From Halorientalis marina (GTDB taxonomy: Archaea; Halobacteriota; Halobacteria; Halobacteriales; Haloarculaceae), in assembly GCF_023028345.1 (NCBI RefSeq), contig NZ_CP095487.1, positions 3,286,001 to 3,350,000 of the forward strand: 64,000 nucleotides of DNA, read 5' to 3'. Position 1 is the stretch's first letter. Every line of letters begins with the position of its first letter. Below the pieces are notes generated by a model, which worked only from the letters and a program-made list of their open reading frames with translations, ran no database searches and was not told the origin of the DNA. Shown here in pieces: positions 25,155 to 34,415 of the stretch. The position numbers and the translations under genes are program-made.

Positions 25155-26273
25155 TCAGTCGGCCGTCTCGCCGGCGTCGCCGCCCTCCTCGCCCTCGCCC
25201 TCTCCCTCACGCCAGTCGACCAGTTCCTCCTCGTCGGCCTCGTCCAGCCGGTGTTCGTAGTAGTTGAGGGGGTGTGACTCGTTGATGACGTCCTCGCAGA
25301 TGTCGTCTTTCCCCACGCAGTCGCCGTAGGACTGCATCGTCGCACAGGCCGGCGTCGAGTACTCCGTGGGACTGGTCGCCCCGCGGATGTGGTCGACCTG
25401 GTAGCGGGTCTGTTCCTCGCCGAACCCGGGGTTCACCTGGAACAGTTCGACGATCTCGTCGGTCGACATCCCGATCCCCGTCAGGAACGCGGCGATGGCG
25501 AACCGGGAGTGATGTTCGAGGTGTTCGCCCTTCTGGACCTGGTCGAGCAGGTGCCGCATACACGGCGGGAACAGGTCGGGAACGACCGTGTCGATCTCCC
25601 GGGTCAAATCGAGGTCGGCGAGCAGTTCCCGGACGTGCTCGGCCTCGTCGGTCAGTTCCTCGGCGATGGGGTCCGGAACGGGGAAGGGGAGGCCGTCCTG
25701 GACGCGCCGGCGAACGGCGGACCGACAGAGGACCAGCAGTTCGTCCTCGTCGATGGGGACCTGGCCGTCGGCCAGCGGGCGGTTGACCAGGCGCCACTCG
25801 TCGCCCCGCTCGTCGGCCGCGTATTCGAGGTACGCACCCACGTCCACGCGATAGTCCGCACCGGCGTCCGGCCCCGTCTCGTGGACGGGCGCCGCGAGGT
25901 CGAACTCCCGGAGCAGGGCGTCGAGCGAGAGGCGTTCGGTGCGGGTGCTCTGGAACTCGGCGGTCGCACCCAGTTCCTCGGTGAACCGCTCGTAGGCCGT
26001 CGTCGCCTCCGCACGGCCGTACTTCCTGAGGAGGACGTGTTCGTCGACGAGGGAGACGAGGACGCGCGCGACGGGATAGGAGAGCAATTCGACGCGTGTC
26101 CGTCGGTGTGGCTCGCCGACGGTCCCCTCCGCGAGCGCCCACTCGATGCGCTCCAGCCCGCGCTCCACGACGGCCTCCTCGGTGGCGACGAGGTCGGCGA
26201 GGTCGACGCCAGCCTCCTCGACGGCCTCGCGGGCGGCGCCCAGAAACGGGTAGCGAGCGTGGAGCGGCTTCAT
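25155..26273 (-). CDS. priL: DNA primase large subunit
   Basis: This 372-residue protein is the regulatory subunit of the archaeal/eukaryotic primase. The four conserved Cys that hold a [4Fe-4S] cluster are visible: FPPCMRHLL, then TPACATMQSYGDCVGKDDIC. The N-terminal PLHARYPFL is the family signature, which favours ATG 26273 over the ATG at 26282 nine bases earlier. It pairs with PriS (absent here) to make RNA/DNA primers. The C-terminal tail is acidic and Gly-rich (EGEGEGEEGGDAGETAD), typical for salt adaptation. The same-strand gene order pcn, DUF7139-like, priL suggests a replication-linked cluster, though gaps of more than 100 bases allow separate promoters. Confidence 0.93.
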   Translation of the reverse strand: MKPLHARYPFLGAAREAVEEAGVDLADLVATEEAVVERGLERIEWALAEGTVGEPHRRTRVELLSYPVARVLVSLVDEHVLLRKYGRAEATTAYERFTEELGATAEFQSTRTERLSLDALLREFDLAAPVHETGPDAGADYRVDVGAYLEYAADERGDEWRLVNRPLADGQVPIDEDELLVLCRSAVRRRVQDGLPFPVPDPIAEELTDEAEHVRELLADLDLTREIDTVVPDLFPPCMRHLLDQVQKGEHLEHHSRFAIAAFLTGIGMSTDEIVELFQVNPGFGEEQTRYQVDHIRGATSPTEYSTPACATMQSYGDCVGKDDICEDVINESHPLNYYEHRLDEADEEELVDWREGEGEGEEGGDAGETAD

Positions 26274-26406
26274 CGACACCACGGTTACGCGGCGGTCCGA
26301 ATAAACCCGGCGGTCGGTCGGTTCGACCGAAGGGAGAACCGGCGAACGTGCGAGCGGGGAACGGAGTGACCCGCGAGCAGAGCGGCGCGAGCAACGGGAG
26401 AGCCGA

Positions 26407-27021
26407 CTAGTCGTCGGCGCGGGACTCGATTTCGTCGACGATTCCGTCGTCGTTCCCGCCGTCGCCGACCGCCTGCCGGTACTGTCGCAGTTCGTTCGGC
26501 GTCACCTCGACCCGGCGGGTCTCGCCCTCGCGGCGAATCTCCAGCGTGACCGTCCCGTGGGGGTCGTTGCGGCGCTTGAAGTTGGCGACGGCGACGAAGA
26601 CGAACCACAGCGCGATGGCGCCCCCGAGGAAGTAGACGACGGCCGTCTCGAAGACCAGCGGGTCAGCGGCCAGCACCCACCGGCTCGGGTACGCGTAGGA
26701 GAAGAGCCACACGCCGGCGAATGCGACCGCGGTGCCGACGACCACGCCGGCCTGCTGGCGCCGCTTCGAGGGGAGGACGGCCACGACACCAAGCAGCACG
26801 ACCGGGCCGCCGACGCCCGCCAGCACGCCCGCGAGGTGTTTGACCTCGTAGGGCGTCTCGGCCCCGAGCACGCCGGCAAGCGGCGTCGTCGCGACGAGCA
26901 GGCTCACGAGGAGCGTGACCGCACCGAGCAACGACACCGCCGCGCCGAGCGCGATGCGGCGCGGGTCGCGCTCGCCGCGTCCGGCCCGCCGGTCCGTGTA
27001 GGCCTCCGAGAGGCTCGGCAT
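26407..27021 (-). CDS. Membrane protein (DUF7139-like) between pcn and priL
   Basis: The 204-residue protein has about five transmembrane helices: IALGAAVSLLGAVTLLVSLL, then LAGVLAGVGGPVVLLGVVAVL, AGVVVGTAVAFAGVWLFSYA and FETAVVYFLGGAIALWFVFVA. A cytosolic tail of about 60 residues follows, FKRRNDPHGTVTLEIRREGE, with a small beta segment and an acidic end. Function is unknown. It sits between pcn and priL on the same strand, an arrangement I recall from other haloarchaea, so a role connected with replication is possible but unproven. Confidence 0.7.
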   Translation of the reverse strand: MPSLSEAYTDRRAGRGERDPRRIALGAAVSLLGAVTLLVSLLVATTPLAGVLGAETPYEVKHLAGVLAGVGGPVVLLGVVAVLPSKRRQQAGVVVGTAVAFAGVWLFSYAYPSRWVLAADPLVFETAVVYFLGGAIALWFVFVAVANFKRRNDPHGTVTLEIRREGETRRVEVTPNELRQYRQAVGDGGNDDGIVDEIESRADD

Positions 27022-27136
27022 ACGCCAGTGTGGTCACTCCAGCTACAAAACGATGCGTCAGACGCGTGCGTGACGGGTGGCCGAGCGAGGAGGAGAAATC
27101 GAATCGGAAGCCGAAAAAACCGCGGACGGGCGACGC

Positions 27137-27880
27137 TCAGTCGCTCTGGATGCGGGGCGCTAACATGTAAGTTACCGTCCCGTCTCCCTCGGCGATGTCG
27201 AAGTGCATCTTGACGGGGAACTCCTCGCCGAGTTCCATCTCCACCTCGGCGTCTTTCGGGATGGCCTTGTTCATGTCCTTGAGATAGTCGAGCGAGAACA
27301 GCGAGTGGGCCTCCCCGGCGACGAGGTCGATGAGGTCCTCCCGGCCCAGCTCGAAGTGCACGTCGTCGGTGTCGCCCTCGGCGTCGACGTAGAACACCTC
27401 GCGGTCGGCGTCGACGCCGAGCGCGATGTGGTCCGAGACCATGTCCGCGGCCGTGACCGCGCGGTCGATGTCGTTGCCCTCCAGCACGATGGTCGAGGAG
27501 AGGTCGAGGTCGGGGAGGTCCGGTTCCTGGCGGATGGAGTCGGGGTCGATGAGCGCGAGGGTCCCCTCGAGGCCGTCGATCTGGACGTGGAGTTTCCGGG
27601 TCTCCTCGTCGAGTTCGAGGTGGATGAGCTGGCCGGCGTCGGCCATGCTCGCGAACTCCTCCAGTCGGGAGAGGTTCACGCCGATGGTCCCGCCGTCGGT
27701 TTCGTAGGACTCGAAGGCCGAGACGTCGAGCCGCAGGTCGACCATCCCCACGTTGGCCGGGTCGACAGCGCGGATCTCGATGCCGTCCTCCGTGAGGTGG
27801 ATCTTACATTCGTCCACCAGCACGCTCACGGAGTCGAGTGTCGCCCGGAGCGTATCCGCACTCACGATAGCGTCGAACAT
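27137..27880 (-). CDS. pcn: DNA polymerase sliding clamp (PCNA)
   Basis: This 247-residue protein forms the ring-shaped homotrimer that tethers polymerases, ligase and nucleases to [22 protein letters not shown] and [17 protein letters not shown]-like sequence mark the first domain; the interdomain loop is near [10 protein letters not shown]. The end ([12 protein letters not shown]) is the usual C-terminal strand. ATG 27880 matches the conserved N-terminus, and a TATA box on the minus strand lies 27-34 bases upstream. Its loader subunits RfcA and RfcC are elsewhere in the window (57474, 8397). Confidence 0.97.
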   Translation of the reverse strand: MFDAIVSADTLRATLDSVSVLVDECKIHLTEDGIEIRAVDPANVGMVDLRLDVSAFESYETDGGTIGVNLSRLEEFASMADAGQLIHLELDEETRKLHVQIDGLEGTLALIDPDSIRQEPDLPDLDLSSTIVLEGNDIDRAVTAADMVSDHIALGVDADREVFYVDAEGDTDDVHFELGREDLIDLVAGEAHSLFSLDYLKDMNKAIPKDAEVEMELGEEFPVKMHFDIAEGDGTVTYMLAPRIQSD

Positions 27881-27906
27881 CTTGCTATCGGCTACGCCCC
27901 CATCTC

Positions 27907-27914
27907 TTAAAAAG
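27907..27914 (-). promoter_or_regulatory. pcn TATA box
   Basis: CTTTTTAA on the minus strand, 27-34 bases before the pcn ATG, is the best TATA match in an otherwise GC-rich stretch. Spacing implies a very short or absent 5' leader. Confidence 0.65.
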
Positions 27915-27999
27915 TCCCGTCTTTCGCGCGCGGGCGGCGCCGACACCGCGGTCGCCGTTCGGCCCCCAACGTTTCGATCCGGGCGGCCCAACGGCCCGT

Positions 28000-28626
28000 A
28001 TGAGCGACGAGAGTGCGGCCGATGACGAGGGCCCGGAGGATGGCTCCGGGGAGGCCGACGCAGTGGCCGACGAGAGCCCACACGACAGGATGGAAGCCTA
28101 CGTCGAACTCGCCGCGGAGGAACGGGCGTCCCGCCGGCGGAAGGACGCGGTGCTGGACGCCGTCGGCGACGACCTGGCGGCGGCCGTCGCGGCGGCAGCC
28201 GAGGACGCCGGCGTTACCGTCGAAGTGACCGGAACGTCCCGCGACGGGACACAACAGACCCTCCGGGCGCGACTCGACCGGGCGGCACTGGTCGCCGCCG
28301 CCGCCGAGCGCCTCCCCGACGGGTTCGTGGTCCAGCACGTCAACGACGACGGCACGCTCACGGTCCAGTGGGACGAGCGAGCGTCGGTCCCGGACAGCCG
28401 CCACCACGCGGCCCTGCTCAAGGCCATCGTCGCCGAGGAGACCGAGTTCGACGAGGACGGACTCATCGCGGGCGTCCCCACCCGGGCGGCCGTCCTCGCC
28501 CGGGCCATCGAACTGGGCGTCCCCGAGGACGCCGCCGAGACGGGTCTCGCCCGCCTCGAACGCCTCGACATGGTCGACATCGACGACGGCCGGGTCTACC
28601 CGGACTCGAACTTCTCGAAGCGGTGA
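28000..28626 (+). CDS. Conserved haloarchaeal protein, possible winged-helix C-terminus
   Basis: I do not recognise this 208-residue acidic protein by name. The N-terminus is a disordered acidic stretch ([18 protein letters not shown]). Residues about 30-130 look alpha/beta ([32 protein letters not shown]). The end has short helices and a wing-like stretch ([20 protein letters not shown]) that suggests a winged helix. It is divergent from pcn and directly upstream of rlmE on the same strand. ATG 28000 is the first Met, preceded by a GC-rich region without a clear TATA box. No function is claimed. Confidence 0.65.
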   Translation: MSDESAADDEGPEDGSGEADAVADESPHDRMEAYVELAAEERASRRRKDAVLDAVGDDLAAAVAAAAEDAGVTVEVTGTSRDGTQQTLRARLDRAALVAAAAERLPDGFVVQHVNDDGTLTVQWDERASVPDSRHHAALLKAIVAEETEFDEDGLIAGVPTRAAVLARAIELGVPEDAAETGLARLERLDMVDIDDGRVYPDSNFSKR

Positions 28627-28735
28627 GCCGGCGCCAGTAAGTATCCGATGTCCCTTTCCGCGTCGACCGTCTCGGTACTCGTATGATCGATATTTCGCCC
28701 GACCCCGGCGTCGGACGGCGGAGGCGACCGTAACC

Positions 28736-29509
28736 ATGTCCGGCAAAGACGAGTACTACAACCGGGCCAAACAGGAGGGGTACCGCGCCCGGTCGGCCTA
28801 CAAACTGAAACAGCTCGACCGGACCACGGGCCTGCTCGGAGAGGGCCGCACCGTCGTCGACCTCGGGGCCGCGCCCGGCGGCTGGCTCCAGGTCGCCGCC
28901 GAGGAAGTCGGCGAGCGGGGCACCGTCGTCGGCGTCGACCGCCAGCGCATCGACCCGCTCGACGACCCCGCTGCCACCGTCGAGTACGTCCGCGGCGACA
29001 TGACCGACGACGAGACGAAAGCTGAAATCCGCGACCGCGTGGGGAGCGCCGACGCCGTCATCTCGGACATGGCGCCGAACATGACCGGCGAGTACAACGT
29101 CGACCACGCCCGTTCGGTCCACCTCGCCCGGCAGGCCTTCGAGGTCGCGCTCGACGTGCTCGACACCGGCGGCGACTTCGCGGCGAAGGTGTTCGACGGC
29201 CAGGACGTCGACCCGCTGAAAGGCGACCTCGACGCGGAGTTCGAGTACGTCCGCGAGGTTCGCCCGGACGCCTCGCGTGACTCCTCCTCGGAGCTGTACC
29301 TCGTCGCGAAGGGGCGGCTGACCGCGCCGGTCCGCGAGGGCGACCAGGTCGAGGTCACCATCGAGGACATCGGGAGCGAGGGCGACGGCATCGCGAAGGT
29401 CGAGGGCTACACGCTGTTCGTCTCCGGCGTCGAGGAAGGCGAGACGGTGACGGTCCGCGTCGACGACGTGAAACCGAACTACGGGTTCGCACAGCCGGTC
29501 GAGACGTAG
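28736..29509 (+). CDS. rlmE: 23S rRNA (uridine-2'-O-)-methyltransferase with TRAM domain
   Basis: This 257-residue enzyme of the RrmJ/FtsJ family 2'-O-methylates the large-subunit rRNA A-loop. The opening YYNRAKQEGYRARSAYKL carries the first catalytic Lys (SAYKL). The AdoMet loop is DLGAAPGGW, followed by ISDMAPN (catalytic Asp) and AAKVFDG (Lys). An archaeal C-terminal TRAM domain (residues about 195-255, VEVTIEDIGSEGDGIAKVEG) adds RNA binding. Length fits archaeal members with the TRAM extension. ATG 28736 is well supported by family alignment. Confidence 0.95.
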   Translation: MSGKDEYYNRAKQEGYRARSAYKLKQLDRTTGLLGEGRTVVDLGAAPGGWLQVAAEEVGERGTVVGVDRQRIDPLDDPAATVEYVRGDMTDDETKAEIRDRVGSADAVISDMAPNMTGEYNVDHARSVHLARQAFEVALDVLDTGGDFAAKVFDGQDVDPLKGDLDAEFEYVREVRPDASRDSSSELYLVAKGRLTAPVREGDQVEVTIEDIGSEGDGIAKVEGYTLFVSGVEEGETVTVRVDDVKPNYGFAQPVET

Positions 29510-29528
29510 CGAGCGACCGGAAAGCGCG

Positions 29529-30371
29529 TCAGCAGTCGTCGTCGAACCGCGTCTGTGCCCGGGCCTCACAGAGCCAGCCCGGTTCCTCGACGGTCGTCGA
29601 GCCGATCCGGGCGACGCGCATCGAGAGGGCCGTCGTCTCGTTCTCGTACTCGTAGGTCACGTTCATCGACTGGACGAAGCCGCGTTGGTCGACGAGAAGC
29701 GTCGCTTCGAGGCCGGTCGCCTCCGAGAAGTCGCTCGGTCGGACGCTCGTGGTGTTGGTCGCGGCGATGTCTTCGCGCGACATATCGGCGGTGAGGACGC
29801 GATACGTGCGGCCATCGACGGTCCGCTCGCCCGCCGGCTGGAGGTCCAGCGGACGGACGTACCTGTTCACCCGGCGGTCCGCGGGCGTCGGCCCGAGCGC
29901 CCCCGGAATCAACTGGACGACGTAGCCGCCGCCGCTGGCGGTCGTGTTGGCGTAGTTCATCACGCCGCGGCGGTCCATCCCGACCTCGCTCGTCCGCGTG
30001 TAGTACTGCCGGGCCGTCGCCGAGGGCTTCTCGATGTACGTGTAGAGCGGGAGCTTGCCCGCGGAGGTCCGCTGGACGAACGAGTCGTTGATCCGGCCGC
30101 TCCGATTGATGCTCAGCCGGTAGTCGTACTGCTGGAGGGCAGCGGCGTGCCCAGCGGCGAGCAGTTGCGTGTCGACCGAGTCACCCTCGATCCCCTGGGG
30201 ACCGTCCGGCGGCGTTGCCGTCTCCACCGGCGTCTGTGGGGCGTCGGTGGCCGTCTCGACCGGGTCGGCCTGTCCGGGCGTGTCACCGAGGATCGTGTTC
30301 TGTCCACCGGTCCCACCACAGCCCGCGAGGAGGGCAGAGAGGGCGACGAGCAGGATCGCGGCGCGTTTCAT
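29529..30371 (-). CDS. Lipoprotein (DUF7537-like)
   Basis: This 280-residue envelope lipoprotein has a signal peptide and LAGC lipobox (RAAILLVALSALLAGC). A Thr/Pro-rich linker follows, then a beta-rich domain with several Asn sequons (INRSGRINDS, NYANTTASG). The layout resembles a large haloarchaeal family of DUF7537-type lipoproteins; function unknown. The tail holds two Cys (WLCEARAQTRFDDDC) that may pair. The start ATG 30371 exposes the signal peptide directly. Confidence 0.75.
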   Translation of the reverse strand: MKRAAILLVALSALLAGCGGTGGQNTILGDTPGQADPVETATDAPQTPVETATPPDGPQGIEGDSVDTQLLAAGHAAALQQYDYRLSINRSGRINDSFVQRTSAGKLPLYTYIEKPSATARQYYTRTSEVGMDRRGVMNYANTTASGGGYVVQLIPGALGPTPADRRVNRYVRPLDLQPAGERTVDGRTYRVLTADMSREDIAATNTTSVRPSDFSEATGLEATLLVDQRGFVQSMNVTYEYENETTALSMRVARIGSTTVEEPGWLCEARAQTRFDDDC

Positions 30372-30416
30372 ATCCCCACTCCCGACGGTCGGACTAATGA
30401 GGGCTACGGTCGGCGG

Positions 30417-30590
30417 TCACTCGTCGTCGATCCGCCCGTGGCGCGCGTCGATCTCGTCGAGCGTGTCCAGCGTCTTCCGGATCGACGCCCGGATCGCCTC
30501 GCTCCGGTTGACGAACTTCCCCTCCTCCCCGACGTGGGCGTCCAGGTCGTCGAGCAGTTCCTGTGGCACCTCGACGCTTATCTTGGGCAT
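30417..30590 (-). CDS. Ribbon-helix-helix (CopG-like) protein
   Basis: A 57-residue protein: MPKISVEVPQELLDDLDAHV, then a helix with NRSEAIRASIRKTLDTL and an acidic end. The short beta strand (KISVEVP) followed by two helices is the ribbon-helix-helix fold; the NRSEAIRASIR segment is the hallmark of CopG/NikR-type DNA-binding proteins. It probably acts as a dimer. On the minus strand it lies between the DUF7537-like lipoprotein gene (stop 30417, 45 bases from the next start) and tatCt, all co-directional. A TATA-like TTAGCG region upstream is weak. Confidence 0.8.
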   Translation of the reverse strand: MPKISVEVPQELLDDLDAHVGEEGKFVNRSEAIRASIRKTLDTLDEIDARHGRIDDE

Positions 30591-30648
30591 ATCCGGATAT
30601 TAGCGGACGGACGGATAAGCGATGCGACGGTGGCCGACTCGCCCCGTA

Positions 30649-32907
30649 TCAGTTCGCGGTCGCGTCGGGCACGTCCTGCTCGGGTTCGGACTCCACGTCC
30701 GTCTCCGGGCCGGGGCCGCCGCCGCGACCGCCGAGGGTGATGAGCCACAGCAACGCGAGGCCGACGGCGTAGGCGAACGCGGCCGGGAGCGCGATCAGCA
30801 GCATCGTGAAGACGCCGCGGGGCGAGAACAGCCCGGAGAGGGCAAAGATGCCGACGACGACGTGGCGCCAGTAGGCGCGCATCCGCTGGACGGAGACGAT
30901 GCCGCCGAAGTGAAAGAGCAGCATGGAGACCGGAATCTCGGCGAGCAGGCCGATGCCGACGGTCGTGTAGATGACGAGCCAGCCGAAGTTGTTGATCCGG
31001 TAGGCGATGACCATGTCCGCGCCGAGGGCGTCGGTCGCCAGCCAGGAGATGATCCCCGGTGCGACGTAGAAAAAGCCCAGCAGGCTCCCGCCGACGATCC
31101 CTACAAGGAGGGTCACGCCCCAGACGAGCATGACGCGGGGGTCGCCACGGACCAGTCCACGCTCCTTGAGGGCGGGCCAGGCGTAGTACAGGAGCAGGGG
31201 GAGCGTCACCACGATTCCCAGCAGCGTCGAGAACTTGATCATGAAGATCAGCGCCTCGACGGGATGGAGCGTGACGATCTCGACGTCCTGCTGGAGCTGC
31301 CCGGGCATCCGGGCGAAGAAGGTGTCTTTGACCCGGCGGATGCCGCCCCGGTAGAGCCAGCCGAAGGAGACGGCGAGGACGGCCATGAACACCGCGACCA
31401 GCCGGAACGCCTTCGAGGTCAGCGACTCCAGGATGAAGGCGATGTCGTAGTAGTAGCCGCCGATGTCGTCCTCCGTCGTCTCCTCCTCGGTGAAGGCGTT
31501 CACCATCCCCGCCGCCGTCTGCTGTGCGGTACCGCCCTCGTCGTCGGCCGCGTCAGCGTCCGCGCCGTCTCCGCCCTCGCCGTCGGCCGCGTCCTGCTGT
31601 GTGTCGACCTCGTCGAAGCGATCGAGGATGGCCTCCGCCTTCCCGGGCTGGTCGGCCTCCATCGCCGCGCCGGCCTTCGCGACGGCCTCGTCCTCGGACA
31701 TCTCGGCGAAGACCTGGGGCGGGGCCGCGCGCACGCCGGCCGCGTCCAGCGTCGAGAGGTCGATGTCCGCCGGGTCGCCGGCGCTGGCCGGCGCCGGGCC
31801 GTGGGTCTCGCGGTCGGCCTCGCCGAGCGCCCGCGCGACGAGCGCGAACAGCGCGACGCCGACCGCGAGGGCGGCGACGAGGACGGCCACGAGGGCCGCA
31901 GCCGTCTGGTCGGGCAGTCCGAGTATCGTCCCGACGTGGCGGAACGGGCCGATTCTGGCCCAGCCGGGGAGGGAAGCGACCGCGCCGTTGAGCGCCGCGA
32001 GGCCGCCGCGGGTGTAGAAGGCGTAGACGCCGACGCCGGAGAGGAAGGCGACGCCGGCCAGCAGGTTCCAGCGGTCGCGGGCGACCGCGGGGACCGACAC
32101 CTGCTCGCTACTGCGTTTGGCGATGGTGACCAGTTTCGCCATCTGGAGACTGAACCCGTAGAGCGCGATCAGGGGCACGGCCCACATGATCTGGGTGAAC
32201 GGGTCGGGCGGCGAGAACAGCGCGCCGAACAGGAAGATGCCGAGGACGGCGTAGCGCCACTTGTCGCGGAAGGTCTCGTAGGGGACGATGCCGGCGTAGG
32301 AGAGGGCGCTCATCACGAGCGGGAGCTGGGCCGCGAGGGTAAAGGAAAGCGTCAGCAGGAAGATGAACTCGGCCCACTTGACGATGGAGTAGGTCGGCTT
32401 GAACCCCACCTGCCAGGCGTTGGTCGCCAGGAAGTCGAACATGATGGGGAAAAAGAGGGTGTAGGCGTAGAGGAGGCCGCCGGTGCCGAGCACGAGCGAC
32501 AGGAGGAGGACGGTGGCGACCTTCCAGCGGGCGACGGCTTCGCCGGGCCAGTAGCCCCGCGCCCGGAGCGCGTCCCGGGAGTACCAGATGAAAAGCGGGA
32601 TGGCGAGCAACACGGCGACGGCGATGCCGATTTTCACCTGCAGGAGGATGACGTCGAACGGCGTGATGGCGACGACCTCGGTCTCGGCGAACGCCTCCGG
32701 GTGGTCCGCGCTGAGGCGGGCGAAGAGGTCGTTTTTGAGGAGGTCCCAGCCGAACTTCCGGAGGAACCAGATCGTCCCGACGAGGCCGAGGACGGCGACG
32801 ATGAACACCTTCTGGAGGTCCTGCTGGGCGGACCGCAGCATCGCGCCGGCCGTCTCCCGTCCGCTGGCGACGGCTCGACGGGTGTCGTCGTCGATAGCCC
32901 CGGACAT
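30649..32907 (-). CDS. tatCt: Double TatC translocase (TatCt)
   Basis: This 752-residue protein is a fusion of two TatC units, each with about six transmembrane helices, joined by a long acidic linker and extra helices; about 14 helices in total. The first half starts FIVAVLGLVGTIWFLRKFGW and contains FSPPDPFTQIMWAVPL; the second half contains FSPRGVFTMLLIALP. TatC recognises the twin-arginine signal of folded exported proteins. Double TatC (TatCt) is known from haloarchaea, which export most secreted proteins by Tat. No TatA gene is in the window. It is divergent from the single TatC gene at 33043, the known tatCt-tatCo arrangement. Confidence 0.93.
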   Translation of the reverse strand: MSGAIDDDTRRAVASGRETAGAMLRSAQQDLQKVFIVAVLGLVGTIWFLRKFGWDLLKNDLFARLSADHPEAFAETEVVAITPFDVILLQVKIGIAVAVLLAIPLFIWYSRDALRARGYWPGEAVARWKVATVLLLSLVLGTGGLLYAYTLFFPIMFDFLATNAWQVGFKPTYSIVKWAEFIFLLTLSFTLAAQLPLVMSALSYAGIVPYETFRDKWRYAVLGIFLFGALFSPPDPFTQIMWAVPLIALYGFSLQMAKLVTIAKRSSEQVSVPAVARDRWNLLAGVAFLSGVGVYAFYTRGGLAALNGAVASLPGWARIGPFRHVGTILGLPDQTAAALVAVLVAALAVGVALFALVARALGEADRETHGPAPASAGDPADIDLSTLDAAGVRAAPPQVFAEMSEDEAVAKAGAAMEADQPGKAEAILDRFDEVDTQQDAADGEGGDGADADAADDEGGTAQQTAAGMVNAFTEEETTEDDIGGYYYDIAFILESLTSKAFRLVAVFMAVLAVSFGWLYRGGIRRVKDTFFARMPGQLQQDVEIVTLHPVEALIFMIKFSTLLGIVVTLPLLLYYAWPALKERGLVRGDPRVMLVWGVTLLVGIVGGSLLGFFYVAPGIISWLATDALGADMVIAYRINNFGWLVIYTTVGIGLLAEIPVSMLLFHFGGIVSVQRMRAYWRHVVVGIFALSGLFSPRGVFTMLLIALPAAFAYAVGLALLWLITLGGRGGGPGPETDVESEPEQDVPDATAN

Positions 32908-33042
32908 ACGTTTCTCACGGATGGTAGCCGACTGGTCGTTATCAATCTATTCGTCTGGACCGGCCACGGACCCCCCACGGCGGGCCGTCTCGGCCGGCGG
33001 GAAAAGAAGGCTTACAATACCCGATGTGTAACTCGGGACCGA

Positions 33043-34347
33043 ATGAGCGACGGCGAACCGGGGGTCGCGGACGGCGGTGAGCCGGGCGTCGCCGACGGCA
33101 ACGAACCCGGCCTCTACCCCGAGATGGACGTCGACGAGCCCCCACCAGCCCCCGGGCACGAGGGTGCCCCCGACGACGAGGAGATGCCGCTGGCGGACCA
33201 CATCGAGGAGATGGTTCGCCGACTCGGCGTCGTCGTCCTCGTCATGGCCGTCATCGCCGGTATCGCGTTCCCCTTCGGCGACCGCATCATCAACTTCCTC
33301 TGGTACAACGTCCTCCCCGGCGGCGACGTGGCCCGGCCGCACGTCTACCACCCGCTCGCGCTGATGCTGGCCCGGCTGAAGGTCTCGACGCTGGCCGGCT
33401 TCATCGTTGCCCTCCCCGTGTTCGTCTACGAGACGTACCTGTTCATGCGCCCCGGCCTCTACCCCCGCGAGCGGAAGTACTACCTCGCCGCGGTCCCGAC
33501 GAGCGTCGTCCTCGCCGCGGTCGGGGTCGCCTTCGCCTTCTATCTCGTCCTGCCCGCGATCTTCGTCTACTTCCTCTACTACTCGCAGGGCGCCGCCAAC
33601 ATCGCCTTCGGGCTGACCGAGACGTTCGACCTCATCGTCCTCATGCTGGGGACGTTCGCCTTCATCTTCCAGATTCCGCTCTTCATCATGCTCGCGATCA
33701 TGATGGGCGTCACCACCCGCCGGTGGCTCGAAACGCGGCGGCTCTACTTCTGGGGTGGCTTCCTCACCCTCGCCTTCCTCTTCTCGCCGGACCCGACCGG
33801 GATGGCGCCGATCATCGTCGCCGCGACCATGATCACGCTGTTCGAGGGGACCCTCCTGCTCCTGCGGTGGACCGGCGCCGGCGGGCGCGGCCAGGGGCTG
33901 ACCCTCGAGAGCTTCGAGGCGGCCCGGCCCGCTGTCTGGGTGCTCGGGGCTGGCGCCGGCTACGTCGCGAGCGCGGCGCCGATGCCGCGCTACTACGATC
34001 AGCTCCCGGCGGTCCTGACCGACGCACTGGCCGGGAGTGGCCTGCTGTCGGTCCCGCTCGTGATCGGCGGCGGGGCCATCGCCCTCTACGAGGGGCTGAA
34101 CTACCTGCTCGCCCGGATGCAAGCCTCCGTCCGGGTGCGCCGGGCCGTCGCCAGCGCCCGGCTCCCGGTGTGGCTGCTGGCCGTCGTCGTCGGCTATCTC
34201 GGTAGTCCGAACCCGACGCTCGTGACGCGGCTGGACGTGGCCGCGCTGTCGCCGGCGCTCTCCGCGGCCGTCGCCGTCGCCATCGTCGGCGTCTACGAGG
34301 TCGGGATGGCGGTCGGGCGCTGGCGCCAGTCCGGGCGCGTCCGCTGA
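33043..34347 (+). CDS. tatCo: Single TatC translocase with extra C-terminal helices (TatCo)
   Basis: This 434-residue protein has a long acidic N-terminal tail with a repeated GVADGGEPGVADG-like segment, then the canonical TatC opening MPLADHIEEMVRRLGVVVLV, in which the Glu in HIEEM-type motif contacts the signal peptide. Six TatC helices include FIVALPVFVYETYLFMRPGL and FLFSPDPTGMAPI. Four further hydrophobic segments follow. ATG 33043 has a TATA-like CTTACAATA at 33011-33019 and a small inverted repeat CCCGA...TCGGG (33020-33037) around the expected transcription start. It is the partner of the divergent double TatC. Confidence 0.93.
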   Translation: MSDGEPGVADGGEPGVADGNEPGLYPEMDVDEPPPAPGHEGAPDDEEMPLADHIEEMVRRLGVVVLVMAVIAGIAFPFGDRIINFLWYNVLPGGDVARPHVYHPLALMLARLKVSTLAGFIVALPVFVYETYLFMRPGLYPRERKYYLAAVPTSVVLAAVGVAFAFYLVLPAIFVYFLYYSQGAANIAFGLTETFDLIVLMLGTFAFIFQIPLFIMLAIMMGVTTRRWLETRRLYFWGGFLTLAFLFSPDPTGMAPIIVAATMITLFEGTLLLLRWTGAGGRGQGLTLESFEAARPAVWVLGAGAGYVASAAPMPRYYDQLPAVLTDALAGSGLLSVPLVIGGGAIALYEGLNYLLARMQASVRVRRAVASARLPVWLLAVVVGYLGSPNPTLVTRLDVAALSPALSAAVAVAIVGVYEVGMAVGRWRQSGRVR

Positions 34348-34415
34348 GCGGTGTCGGTGACGCCGCCGGGGCCGAGTGAGAACGCTCATTCCCCGCCGGC
34401 CGCTATCCTGCGGTA

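Noticed and set aside
32947-34389. A 480-codon minus-strand frame opposite tatCo
   Set aside because: Shadow of the TatC membrane protein; composition is dominated by antisense of hydrophobic codons.
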